Positions 1 to 7,117 of a DNA stretch of 24,766 bases are shown here, piece by piece. The stretch is from NCBI GenBank assembly GCA_002359025.1, contig DEPZ01000066.1, positions 1 to 24,766 of the forward strand, written 5' to 3'. A program made the position numbers and the translations under genes. The notes under the pieces are model-generated. The model saw nothing but the letters and a program-made list of their open reading frames with translations, made no database searches and was not told the origin of the DNA. Position 1 is the first letter of the stretch; each line of letters begins with the position of its first letter. This stretch comes from Erysipelotrichaceae bacterium UBA3379 (GTDB lineage: Bacteria > Bacillota_I > Bacilli_A > Erysipelotrichales > Coprobacillaceae).

Positions 1-90
1 TAGGAGGTCACTTCATATTATCTTTAATGCTATTGTAGAAAATATAAAGATTCTTTTGAACATATAGATAATTGAATTGGCTCAATTTAT

Positions 91-131
91 AGTTGTATTC
101 TATTTAATCATTGGTTGAGTAGAATACAACT
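91..131. terminator. Long inverted repeat, possible terminator
   Basis: Arms AGTTGTATTCTA (91-102) and TAGAATACAACT (120-131) are perfectly complementary over 12 bp with a 17-base loop. It lies just past the stop of the small membrane protein gene on the minus strand. The T-run is weak on both strands (CATTTTAT on plus), so termination is an inference. Bases 1-90 hold nothing else I can support. Confidence 0.45.
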
Positions 132-156
132 CATTTTATATAATACTAAGAATAAT

Positions 157-453
157 TTAAGATCTTTTTTTAAACTTCAATAAAATATAGACTGTTCCAA
201 ATAATAGACTTCCATAGGGAATGACTAAAAAGATACCATATACAATAAAATAATAATTTTCTAAAGCATAAGCATAAATACTTTCAAAATATTGAATTTC
301 TTTTATTATTAAAAAGATAAAACAAAGAAAAGGGATTATAAACCTTAATTTATAACAATACTTACAAATTCCATATTGAATAATACATAGAATTAATAAC
401 GGTATAATGAGAGTTAAAAATTCAGCTATCAGATTTTGAATAGTCCACAACAT
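157..453 (-). CDS. Small three-helix membrane protein, unknown function
   Basis: A 98-residue protein of unrecognised family. It is almost entirely hydrophobic with three likely membrane segments, roughly residues 8-30, 37-53 and 68-90, a short aromatic stretch (EIQYFESIYAYALENYYF) between helices two and three, and a basic tail ending LKFKKRS, which suggests the C-terminus is cytoplasmic. The start chosen is the ATG at 453, because AAAGGAGG lies at 461-468 with suitable spacing; a longer reading from 471 would put the start inside the ribosome binding site. It lies downstream of upp on the same strand but beyond the upp terminator, so it is probably transcribed on its own. In many Firmicutes ATP synthase genes follow upp, but I see no AtpI motif here and do not make that call. 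Confidence 0.6.
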   Translation of the reverse strand: MLWTIQNLIAEFLTLIIPLLILCIIQYGICKYCYKLRFIIPFLCFIFLIIKEIQYFESIYAYALENYYFIVYGIFLVIPYGSLLFGTVYILLKFKKRS

Positions 454-577
454 AATTTTGCCTCCTTTCATTCTTTATTATGCTTTTCTTTCTATCATCA
501 TTATATCATTTCTATTTATAAAAACTTATAAATTATATACTCGCATAATAATTATAACTCCCTTATATAAGCACTAC

Positions 578-620
578 AAAAAAAGACTATCACTAATGTT
601 TTATAACAATAATGATAGTC
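578..620 (-). terminator. Rho-independent terminator of the upp operon
   Basis: GACTATCA (585-592) pairs with TGATAGTC (613-620), with further imperfect pairing inside toward the loop. On the minus strand the hairpin is followed by seven T (A-run 578-584). It sits 9 bases after the upp stop. Confidence 0.85.
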
Positions 621-628
621 TCATTGTT

Positions 629-1255
629 TTATTTATCTGTACCAAATAAACGATCTCCTGCATCTCCTAAACCAGGTACAATATATCCTTTTTCATTCAG
701 TTTTTCATCTAATGCTGCAACAATCAAGTCAACATCAGGATGATTTTTTTCTATAACTTCAACACCCTCTGGTGCAGCAACAAGACAAGCCAACTTAATA
801 TGTTTCGCTCCTCTTTTTTTAATATTTTCTAATGCTGCAGAAGCACTTCCACCTGTTGCTAGCATTGGATCTACAACAATAACATCTGCTTGATCCAAGC
901 ATGATGGAAATTTTGCATAGTATTCTTCTGGTTGTAATGTTTCTTCATTTCTAGCCATACCAATATGTCCTACTTTAGCAGTTGGAATGATTGCTTTAAA
1001 TCCATCTACTAATCCCAATCCCGCTCTTAAAATAGGAACAAGAATGATAGGTCTTACTAACTCTTTTCCTGTCATTGGACAGATTGGTGTAACGATTTCT
1101 ATATTTTTAGTAGGTAAACTTTTTGTAACTTCATATGCCATAAGCATAGCAACTTCATCTAAGTTTTGTCTAAATTCTTTTGTTCCTGTATCCTTATTTC
1201 TCATAATTGTTAATTTATGATCTATTAAAGGATGATTTAATATTGTTGTTGCCAT
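629..1255 (-). CDS. upp: Uracil phosphoribosyltransferase
   Basis: Cytosolic pyrimidine salvage enzyme converting uracil and PRPP to UMP. The 208-residue length matches the family. The PRPP-binding loop is visible as VIVVDPMLATGGSA near residues 125-138, and the uracil-binding C-terminal region reads YIVPGLGDAGDRLFGT, both hallmarks of Upp. The N-terminus (HPLIDHKLTIMRNKDT) is also typical. It is the last gene of the minus-strand run ywlC-rpiB-glyA-upp, 12 bases after glyA, and is followed at once by a strong terminator. The same gene order (ywlC...rpiB...glyA-upp) is known in Bacillus and relatives, so this looks like an inherited backbone operon with some intermediate genes missing. Confidence 0.97.
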   Translation of the reverse strand: MATTILNHPLIDHKLTIMRNKDTGTKEFRQNLDEVAMLMAYEVTKSLPTKNIEIVTPICPMTGKELVRPIILVPILRAGLGLVDGFKAIIPTAKVGHIGMARNEETLQPEEYYAKFPSCLDQADVIVVDPMLATGGSASAALENIKKRGAKHIKLACLVAAPEGVEVIEKNHPDVDLIVAALDEKLNEKGYIVPGLGDAGDRLFGTDK

Positions 1256-1267
1256 AAATATACCTCT

Positions 1268-2512
1268 TTATATCTTATATGTTATTTCTTTATACATAGT
1301 CACTTTACTAACTAGTGCTTGTACTCTTGTAAGACATTTCTTTTGAATATCTTGATTATCTTTATTTTTTAAACAGTCTGCAATAATTTTACCAACTTCT
1401 ATAAATTCTTTTTCTTTAAATCCTTTTGTTGTCATTGCAGGAGTTCCTACTCTTATACCACTTGCAAGAAATGGTTTTTCTTGATCGAATGGAATAGCAT
1501 TTTTATTAACCGTGATATGAATACTATCTAGCAATTTTTCTGCTTCTTTACCTGTCATTTGACAGCTTTCTTTTACATCTATTAATAATAAATGATTATC
1601 TGTTCCATCTGATACTAAGCGAAAACCTTCTTCTTTAAGTGTTTTTTCTAATGCTTTTGCATTTAATATCACTTGTTTTGCATAGTCTTTAAATTCAGGT
1701 TGCATCGCTTCATAGAAACATGCCGCTTTAGCAGCAATAATATGCATTAAAGGACCTCCTTGCATACCAGGAAAAACTGCACGATCTATATCTTTAGCTA
1801 ATTCTTCTTTACACATAATGACACCACCACGAGGTCCTCTTAATGTTTTATGTGTTGTTGTTGTCACAACATCTGCATATGGAAATGGTGATGGGTGTAA
1901 ACCGGCTGCTACTAATCCTGCAATATGAGCCATATCAACCATAAATAATGCACCATTTTCATGTGCTATATCTGCCATATATTTAAAATCAATAATTCTA
2001 GAATAAGCACTTGCTCCAGCAACAACCAACTTAGGTTTTACTGTTTCTACTTTCTTCTTATATTCTTCATAATCAATCATCTCTGTGTCTTTGCTTACAC
2101 CATAACTATAAAATTCATAATTAATACCAGAATAATTTAGTGGATGTCCATGTGTTAAATGACCTCCATCAGCAAGTGACATACCTAAAACTTTATCTCC
2201 ATGATTCAATAAAGCAAGATAAACAGCTGTATTTGCTTGTGCTCCTGAATGTGGTTGAACATTTGCATGTTCACATCCAAATATCTTTTTTAATCTTTCA
2301 ATTGCTAGTGTTTCTACTTCATCAACATACTGACATCCCCCATAGTATCTCTTATTTGGATACCCTTCAGCATATTTATTCGTAAGAACAGAACCTGCTA
2401 ATTCTAATATTTGATTAGAAACAAAGTTCTCTGATGCAATTAATTCAATATTTTGTCTTTGTCGATCTAATTCCTTTTGTACACTTTCAAATACTTCATA
2501 ATCCCTTTTCAT
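1268..2512 (-). CDS. glyA: Serine hydroxymethyltransferase
   Basis: PLP enzyme interconverting serine plus tetrahydrofolate with glycine plus 5,10-methylene-tetrahydrofolate, the main source of one-carbon units. At 414 residues it is full length. Visible signatures are ELIASENF (residues 23-30), the substrate/PLP segment QPHSGAQAN (86-94), DMAHIAGLVAAG (193-204) and the PLP lysine K222 in TTTTHKTLRGPRGG. A ribosome binding site GAGGAGG lies inside the end of rpiB and the gap to rpiB is only 4 bases, so the two are co-transcribed and probably translationally linked. Confidence 0.98.
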   Translation of the reverse strand: MKRDYEVFESVQKELDRQRQNIELIASENFVSNQILELAGSVLTNKYAEGYPNKRYYGGCQYVDEVETLAIERLKKIFGCEHANVQPHSGAQANTAVYLALLNHGDKVLGMSLADGGHLTHGHPLNYSGINYEFYSYGVSKDTEMIDYEEYKKKVETVKPKLVVAGASAYSRIIDFKYMADIAHENGALFMVDMAHIAGLVAAGLHPSPFPYADVVTTTTHKTLRGPRGGVIMCKEELAKDIDRAVFPGMQGGPLMHIIAAKAACFYEAMQPEFKDYAKQVILNAKALEKTLKEEGFRLVSDGTDNHLLLIDVKESCQMTGKEAEKLLDSIHITVNKNAIPFDQEKPFLASGIRVGTPAMTTKGFKEKEFIEVGKIIADCLKNKDNQDIQKKCLTRVQALVSKVTMYKEITYKI

Positions 2513-2516
2513 AAGC

Positions 2517-2957
2517 TTATTCCTCCTCTAAAGCCATCATTTTAGCAATTCTTTGATCATGTCTACCACCTTCATAATCAGTGTGTAACCATGCATTTAA
2601 GATTTCTAAAGCTAATCCTTCTCCAATTACTCTTTGCCCCATAGCAATCATATTTGTATCATTATGTGCTCTTGTTGCTTTAGCACTAAATACATCATGA
2701 CATAATGCACAACGAATACCTTTTACTTTATTTGCAACAATTGATACACCTATACCAGTACCACAAACAACAACACCCTTATCGCATTCTCCATTCGCTA
2801 CTGCTTTTGCTGCTTTTGAAGCATAATCAGGATAATCACAGCTTTCTTCACTATATGTTCCAAAATCTACAACTTCATATCCTTGTTTTTTCATATCTTC
2901 CATTAATACATTTTTCAAACGTAATCCACCATGATCACATGCTATAGCTATTTTCAT
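2517..2957 (-). CDS. rpiB: Ribose-5-phosphate isomerase B
   Basis: Interconverts ribose-5-phosphate and ribulose-5-phosphate in the non-oxidative pentose phosphate pathway. The 146-residue protein carries the RpiB/LacAB fold signatures: IACDHGG near the N-terminus, the catalytic-cysteine segment VVCGTGIGVSI around residues 64-74, and the anion-hole region HNDTNMIAMGQRVIG. The ATG start overlaps the stop of the upstream gene as ATGA (4 bases), implying coupled translation. LacA/LacB paralogues share the fold, but the context (ywlC, glyA, upp) favours the housekeeping isomerase. Confidence 0.95.
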   Translation of the reverse strand: MKIAIACDHGGLRLKNVLMEDMKKQGYEVVDFGTYSEESCDYPDYASKAAKAVANGECDKGVVVCGTGIGVSIVANKVKGIRCALCHDVFSAKATRAHNDTNMIAMGQRVIGEGLALEILNAWLHTDYEGGRHDQRIAKMMALEEE

Positions 2958-3556
2958 TTCAATACCTCCAAAATATCTTCTTTTCTTATTTTTCCTTCTC
3001 TTAATATCTTTATATCCTCTTGACTCACATCTACAACTGTACTTGCAACATTATCTGTAGTTTTCCCATCTACAACGATAGAAATTCTTCCATCTAGTTG
3101 TCTTAATACTTCTAATGTTGTTGTTGTATTAGGGCGACCAGATAGATTAGCACTTGTGACAAGCATTGGTCCAACACTTTCTAATAATGATAATACATAT
3201 TCATCATTTGGTATACGTATACCTATTGTCTCTTTTCCATTTGTCATATATGAATCAACTTCTTCTTTTCTTTTAAATATTAAAGTCATCATACCTGGCA
3301 TATATCGATCAATTATTTTTCTAGCTTGATCAGTTACATAAGCATACTTTTCTATATCTTCTTTAGAAGGTACCATTAATGTGACTGCTTTAGAATAATC
3401 TCTATCCTTTGCCTCCATTAACTTATCCAGTGCTTCTTTATCACCAAATTTAACCCCCACGCCAAAAACTGTTTCAGTTGGAAAAGCAACAACTTCTCCA
3501 TTTGAAATAGCTTGACATACTTCTTCTTTTTTATCTTTTTTCAATACTTTTGTCAT
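2954..3556 (-). CDS. ywlC: Threonylcarbamoyl-AMP synthase (Sua5/YrdC/YwlC family)
   Basis: Makes threonylcarbamoyl-AMP from threonine, bicarbonate and ATP, the first step of the t6A modification of ANN-decoding tRNAs. The YrdC domain fills the ~200-residue protein. Visible motifs are VAFPTETVFGVGV near residue 22, the nucleotide/threonine-binding KDRDYSKAVTLMV (a variant of KxRxxxKPL with Ala replacing Pro), and LVTSANLSG followed by PNTT. Length fits the short YrdC-only form without the Sua5 C-terminal domain. I place the start at the ATG at 3556, six bases after AAAGGGTG; upstream GTG codons in frame lack a ribosome binding site. It heads the operon with rpiB, glyA and upp. Confidence 0.92.
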   Translation of the reverse strand: MTKVLKKDKKEEVCQAISNGEVVAFPTETVFGVGVKFGDKEALDKLMEAKDRDYSKAVTLMVPSKEDIEKYAYVTDQARKIIDRYMPGMMTLIFKRKEEVDSYMTNGKETIGIRIPNDEYVLSLLESVGPMLVTSANLSGRPNTTTTLEVLRQLDGRISIVVDGKTTDNVASTVVDVSQEDIKILREGKIRKEDILEVLK

Positions 3557-3599
3557 ATTCATCACCCTTTGCACACATTCTAACACAAATACCTATAAA

Positions 3600-3605
3600 A
3601 TTATA
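3600..3605 (-). promoter_or_regulatory. Candidate -10 element of the ywlC-rpiB-glyA-upp operon
   Basis: The minus strand reads TATAAT about 44 bases before the ywlC ATG. A good -35 is not visible at the expected distance, so this is tentative. Confidence 0.3.
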
Positions 3606-3627
3606 CACATATCACCTGAAAATAAAG

Positions 3628-3662
3628 AAATAGGCGATAGATTCTTTATTTCTCTATCACCC
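3628..3662 (-). terminator. Terminator hairpin (copy 1 of a repeated type)
   Basis: On the minus strand GGTGATAGA pairs with TCTATCGCC (plus coordinates 3653-3661 and 3633-3641), including one U-G wobble that is only stable in the minus-strand RNA, then TATTTCTTTATTTT. A near copy lies at 14859-14896. It would end the transcript of the DUF5714-like gene, although about 180 bases without any recognised feature (3663-3843) separate them. Confidence 0.7.
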
Positions 3663-3843
3663 AGTATTATTTTTCTTGACTCTTTATAGATTTTATTTCA
3701 TTCATAAACTTTAGAATAACTTTCCAACACTAACAAAAAATATCATCTGTATATTAATTAACATTTCTAAGATCATATTCAAAATTATTGAGTTAATATT
3801 ATTAAATTTATGAATAAATATGTTAAAAAGCAAATGCCTGAAA

Positions 3844-4398
3844 TCAATCATTTTGATAAAATGGACATCTTTCTTTTATACATTGTTGATTCATATGAGA
3901 AAACTCACATTTCTCATCTGTATCATCCAATATAATACCATACGTTTCTTCAACAAATTTGATAGCTGTTTTTAATGAAAAGTAAGCATTTCTTTTACAA
4001 CATCTTGGTCCTCCAACTTCAGCTATGTTTCCAAGTGCTAATGAAGTCAGTTTTAAATTATCTTTATAATATTCATTGTCAGATAAGGGAGTTGTCTGAT
4101 GAATAATAGCCAAAGCCGCGCCAACAGAAGAACTTGATCCACAAATTCCCCACTGTCCACAAGTCGCACCAGGCATTTTCTTTCCTCTTTTTTCTAACTC
4201 ATCCAAAGCATTAGACAGTTCCAATTCAACTCCTGCATTGTACATCGCTGTTAAAAAAGCAAAACCATCTATAATATGATGAATAGGCCCATGTATAGGT
4301 ATATTATCTATTTTCATCAATCTTTTCACAATTTTAATTGGATTTCGACTTGTTTCTTTTAAACATATATCTTTTATCATTTGCATATTTCCATCCAT
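3844..4398 (-). CDS. DUF5714-like cysteine-rich protein
   Basis: A 184-residue soluble protein that I recognise, from memory, as resembling the DUF5714 family; its biochemical role is unknown to me. The pattern is distinctive: HGPIHH (residues 36-41), PGATCGQWGICGSS with C80 and C86, a vicinal pair C133-C134 in GGPRCCKRN, and a C-terminal cluster C164, C173, C178 (CEF...QQCIKERCPF). Eight cysteines with His-rich segments suggest a metal or iron-sulfur site; this is inference. The start is ATG 4398, six bases after GAGGTG; the in-frame GTG at 4407 is part of that ribosome binding site. It stands alone between two terminators. DUF5714 domains are, as I recall, sometimes attached to methyltransferases; no such domain is present here. 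Confidence 0.65.
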   Translation of the reverse strand: MDGNMQMIKDICLKETSRNPIKIVKRLMKIDNIPIHGPIHHIIDGFAFLTAMYNAGVELELSNALDELEKRGKKMPGATCGQWGICGSSSSVGAALAIIHQTTPLSDNEYYKDNLKLTSLALGNIAEVGGPRCCKRNAYFSLKTAIKFVEETYGIILDDTDEKCEFSHMNQQCIKERCPFYQND

Positions 4399-4551
4399 AA
4401 ATTTCACCTCTATCCTTATTGTATATAAACATTCTTAGACATTCAATAAATTCAAAAATAAAAAGATGAAATCTCTAATTCAGGTATGATAATATATCAA
4501 CCTTGAATATGTTATGATATAAATTTACATTTCATTGGGAAGTCAAGTAAG

Positions 4552-4576
4552 AAAAAAACCGTACAAAAGTACGGTT
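4552..4576 (-). terminator. Rho-independent terminator of the EIIC gene
   Basis: AACCGTAC (4557-4564), loop AAAA, GTACGGTT (4569-4576); on the minus strand the stem is followed by a run of seven T. It ends a 3' UTR of only about 55 bases. Confidence 0.9.
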
Positions 4577-4577
4577 A

Positions 4578-4605
4578 TGATGTGTGTTAGTTCGTTTATC
4601 TTCTT
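4578..4605 (+). repeat. Direct repeat copy A (3' UTR of EIIC, antisense sense)
   Basis: Plus strand reads TGATGTGTGTTAGT, then TCG, then TTTATCTTCTT. The same two blocks occur at 6214-6238 with a 3-base smaller spacing. Copy A lies in the 3' UTR of the EIIC transcript, which is read from the minus strand, so that transcript carries the complement of copy B. Confidence 0.6.
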
Positions 4606-4609
4606 TTGA

Positions 4610-5980
4610 TTATGAATTTGCTTTTGAAGCTTCTTCTTCTAATTTTTGTTTTTCCATTAATTTAAAGAATGGATAATATAAAACCATATCTAATATAATT
4701 AATCCAATAACCATAAATGCTGCTTTAATATCCATACATCCTAATGCAGCTCCTAATGGTGCTGGTGTTGTCCATGGTGTTTCAATAACACCTTTACCTA
4801 CCCAATTGACTGCCATTAAACCATAAGCAATAATAGAGTTGACAACTGGTACAAATATAAATGGTATCATCATCAATGGGTTTAATACCATTGGTAAACC
4901 AAAGATAATTGGTTCATTAATATTGAATATTGCTGGACCTATAGATAATTTACCTAAAGTCTTTAATTCTACTGATTTAGATCTTAATAATAAGAGACAT
5001 AATCCTAAAGTGGCTCCTCCACCACCTAATGTAATAACATAAGACCAGAATGGTTGAGTAAAGAAATGTACGATAGGTTCACCTGCACTAAATGCAGTAA
5101 TATTAGCCATTAAATACATTTGCATAAATGGTAATCTAATTGGTTGAGTAATACTTGCACCATGTAAACCAAAGAACCAGAATACTTGTGCAATAATAGT
5201 AATTAAACAAATACCAACTAATGAATCTAATCCTGATACTGCAGGTGCTAATATTGTCATAATCATACTTGGCAATAATTGACCACTAAAGTTTTGTACA
5301 ATTAATGATATTGCATAGAACACAATAACACATACAAATAAAGGAATAATTGCATCAAATGATGATGTAATTGCAGGTGGTACACCTTCAGGCATTTTAA
5401 ATCTAATGTTCTTTTTAAGTAAGAAACGCATAATTTCTACACAGCCTATAGAACAAATAATTCCTGTAAAAATACCTTTAGCATCCAAGAAAGTCGTTGG
5501 AATATAACTTCCTGCTTGAGCTAACATATCAGTTACAGCAGTTCCTTCTTGAATAACACTTGCTGGAACAGCAGACATAGAAGGTGCAGATACAATTAAA
5601 AATACAGCAGTAGTAACAATAGAAGCATTCAATGGTGCCATATCATATCTTTTTGCAAGATTATAAGAAATAGCAAAACATACAAATAACCCCATTAATG
5701 CCATTGTCATGTTGTAAGGTACTTGTAAGGCTGCTTTATATGTTTGAGCCCAATTATACCAACCCATCAACATGTCAGTAATAATTCCCCAGTTTGGTAA
5801 TGTATCTGGAGTAAATGGTGGTGTTGAAATAATTAAACAAACCCCACCTAGAATAGACAATGGAATTGCTACAACCATACCATCACGAATAGAAGCTAAA
5901 TGAATTTGGTTTCCCAATTTATTAGCTATAGGGACTAAGGTACGATTCGCAAGTTCATTAAACTTATCCATAAAGTTCAT
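4610..5980 (-). CDS. PTS permease EIIC, lactose/cellobiose (CelB-like) family
   Basis: Membrane-embedded EIIC component that transports a sugar while it is phosphorylated by EIIB. The 456-residue length and sequence fit the lactose/cellobiose/N,N'-diacetylchitobiose family: N-terminal FNELANRTLVPIANKLGNQ, then about ten hydrophobic segments, FWFFGLHGAS around residue 270 and the conserved INEPIIFGLPMVLNP around residue 353. No EIIA or EIIB gene lies within the window, so these must be supplied from elsewhere. Start ATG 5980 is preceded by AAAGGGGAGA. It is divergent from a deaminase/isomerase-like gene and near an RpiR regulator. Together these suggest an amino- or phosphosugar substrate, but the substrate cannot be read from the sequence. 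Confidence 0.9.
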   Translation of the reverse strand: MNFMDKFNELANRTLVPIANKLGNQIHLASIRDGMVVAIPLSILGGVCLIISTPPFTPDTLPNWGIITDMLMGWYNWAQTYKAALQVPYNMTMALMGLFVCFAISYNLAKRYDMAPLNASIVTTAVFLIVSAPSMSAVPASVIQEGTAVTDMLAQAGSYIPTTFLDAKGIFTGIICSIGCVEIMRFLLKKNIRFKMPEGVPPAITSSFDAIIPLFVCVIVFYAISLIVQNFSGQLLPSMIMTILAPAVSGLDSLVGICLITIIAQVFWFFGLHGASITQPIRLPFMQMYLMANITAFSAGEPIVHFFTQPFWSYVITLGGGGATLGLCLLLLRSKSVELKTLGKLSIGPAIFNINEPIIFGLPMVLNPLMMIPFIFVPVVNSIIAYGLMAVNWVGKGVIETPWTTPAPLGAALGCMDIKAAFMVIGLIILDMVLYYPFFKLMEKQKLEEEASKANS

Positions 5981-6010
5981 TTCAATCTCCCCTTTCGTTT
6001 AACTATCTTG

Positions 6011-6039
6011 ATTATATTAAAAATCACAAAATTTGACAC
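6011..6039 (-). promoter_or_regulatory. Promoter of the EIIC gene
   Basis: Minus-strand -35 GTGTCA (6039-6034), 17-base spacer and perfect -10 TATAAT (6016-6011), about 30 bases before the ATG. Confidence 0.6.
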
Positions 6040-6063
6040 CATATTTCCATATAATTGAAAACA

Positions 6064-6080
6064 TTTCCAATTTTTGGAAA
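6064..6080. promoter_or_regulatory. Operator-like palindrome TTTCCAA-N3-TTGGAAA, copy 1
   Basis: A perfect inverted repeat with 7-base arms and 3-base centre lies between the divergent EIIC and deaminase-like genes, about 25 bases upstream of the EIIC -35. An imperfect relative (TTTCCA...TTGAAAA) occupies 6044-6061. The same palindrome recurs at 7048-7064. An RpiR-family protein is encoded nearby and is the obvious candidate to bind it. Confidence 0.6.
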
Positions 6081-6182
6081 TATATTGATTATTACAATTA
6101 CAATCATATATAATTGTATAGTTATTTTTTATATTTTTAACAAATTTAATTTAAAATTTGTATTATTTTCTTAAATTATCAA

Positions 6183-6210
6183 TTGACAAAATAAACTTAT
6201 AATTTATAAT
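6183..6210 (+). promoter_or_regulatory. Consensus sigma-A promoter of the deaminase-like gene
   Basis: TTGACA at 6183-6188, 16-base spacer, TATAAT at 6205-6210. The predicted transcription start is about 6216-6218, so the leader RNA begins within repeat copy B and is about 54 bases long. Confidence 0.8.
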
Positions 6211-6213
6211 AAT

Positions 6214-6238
6214 TGATGTGTGTTAGTGTTATCTTCTT
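6214..6238 (+). repeat. Direct repeat copy B (5' leader of deaminase-like gene)
   Basis: TGATGTGTGTTAGT, G, TTATCTTCTT. It covers the first ~22 bases of the predicted leader RNA and matches copy A at 4578-4605. Confidence 0.6.
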
Positions 6239-6270
6239 ATGATATACAAATTCGTAAGGAGGAAAATTAT

Positions 6271-6996
6271 ATGAAATTAATTATTGAAGAATCAGAAAAG
6301 AAAATGAGCGAAAGTGCAATGCACATCTTATTAGGAGCTATGATGCAAGATAAGAGAGTTAATATCTCTTTAACAGCAGGTCGTTCTCCTAAAATGCTTT
6401 ATCAAATGATGATTCCAGAAGTAAAAGATCAAGAAAAGTTTAAAAATATTCATTATTATCTATTTGATGAAGCTCCATACCAAGATAAAAAATATGGTCC
6501 TAACTGGGATGAAATGCAAGAACTATTTTTCAAAGATGCACATATTCCAGAAGATCATATTCATACAACAACTATGGAAAACTGGGAAACTTATGATTGG
6601 GATATCAGAGAACATGGTGGTTTAGATGTAATGTTAATCGGTTTAGGTTGGGATGGACATTTCTGTAGCAATTGTCCAAGATGTACACCTATGGATAGCT
6701 ATACTTATCCTATGGATAGAAAAACAAAAAATGCTGCTAATCCAACTTATCCAGCAAGAGAACATCTTCCTATCACATTATCTATGGGACCAAAGAGTTT
6801 GATGAGAGTTAAACATCTTGTTATGATTGTAACTGGTAAAGAAAAAGCTGAAATCTTAAAACAAATGTTAGATTCACCAATTTCTGATGAATTACCATCT
6901 ACTATTTTAAAACTTCACCCTAACTTTACTATTATTTGTGATAAAGATGCTGCTTCTCTATTAGATATGAAAGATTATCCAGAACATAGAATGTAA
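6271..6996 (+). CDS. Glucosamine-6-phosphate deaminase / 6-phosphogluconolactonase-like enzyme (YieK-like)
   Basis: A 241-residue soluble protein of the NagB/6-phosphogluconolactonase superfamily, probably acting on a phosphosugar imported by the adjacent PTS. The phosphate loop reads SLTAGRSP (residues 33-40), the acid pair is in YLFDEAPY (D66-E67), and the signature GLGWDGHFCSNCP contains the expected D128 and H130. The family glutamate that follows in true NagB (FNEP) is replaced by C135, and C132, C135 and C138 form a Cys-x2-Cys-x2-Cys motif. This resembles the E. coli YieK branch, as I recall it, more than canonical NagB, so the exact reaction is uncertain. The start is ATG 6271 with AAGGAGG at 6256-6262; a GTG at 6220 is in frame but falls in the leader. 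A strong terminator follows. Confidence 0.8.
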   Translation: MKLIIEESEKKMSESAMHILLGAMMQDKRVNISLTAGRSPKMLYQMMIPEVKDQEKFKNIHYYLFDEAPYQDKKYGPNWDEMQELFFKDAHIPEDHIHTTTMENWETYDWDIREHGGLDVMLIGLGWDGHFCSNCPRCTPMDSYTYPMDRKTKNAANPTYPAREHLPITLSMGPKSLMRVKHLVMIVTGKEKAEILKQMLDSPISDELPSTILKLHPNFTIICDKDAASLLDMKDYPEHRM

Positions 6997-7002
6997 TTAT
7001 TG

Positions 7003-7039
7003 ATGACTATAAACTATGCATAGTTTATAGTCATTTTTT
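7003..7039 (+). terminator. Perfect-palindrome terminator
   Basis: ATGACTATAAACTATG (7003-7018) and its exact reverse complement (7019-7034) form 16-bp arms with no spacer, followed by TTTTTT on the plus strand. It ends the deaminase-like transcript. Confidence 0.85.
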
Positions 7040-7047
7040 ATATTGAC

Positions 7048-7064
7048 TTTCCAAATTTTGGAAA
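7048..7064. promoter_or_regulatory. Operator-like palindrome TTTCCAA-N3-TTGGAAA, copy 2
   Basis: Identical arms and geometry to the copy at 6064-6080. It lies just upstream of the RDD gene promoter, overlapping the expected -35 zone. Confidence 0.6.
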
Positions 7065-7088
7065 AATAAAAAATAATATATTTATATT

Positions 7089-7097
7089 TGATATAAT
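7089..7097 (+). promoter_or_regulatory. Extended -10 promoter of the RDD gene
   Basis: TG-A-TATAAT at 7089-7097, about 20 bases before the start codon. The next bases (ATCATGT-like, TGATATAATCATGT in total) are identical to those at the -10 of the RpiR gene. Confidence 0.55.
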
Positions 7098-7117
7098 CAT
7101 GTTATGAGGTGATGATG

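Noticed and set aside
458..649. Plus-strand open frame of 63 codons
   Set aside because: It runs across the ribosome site of the small membrane gene and the upp terminator, has no ribosome binding site, and its translation is low-complexity.
2140..2947. Plus-strand open frames opposite glyA and rpiB
   Set aside because: They lie entirely antisense to well-supported conserved genes and their Leu/His-rich translations are typical of antisense frames in AT-rich DNA.
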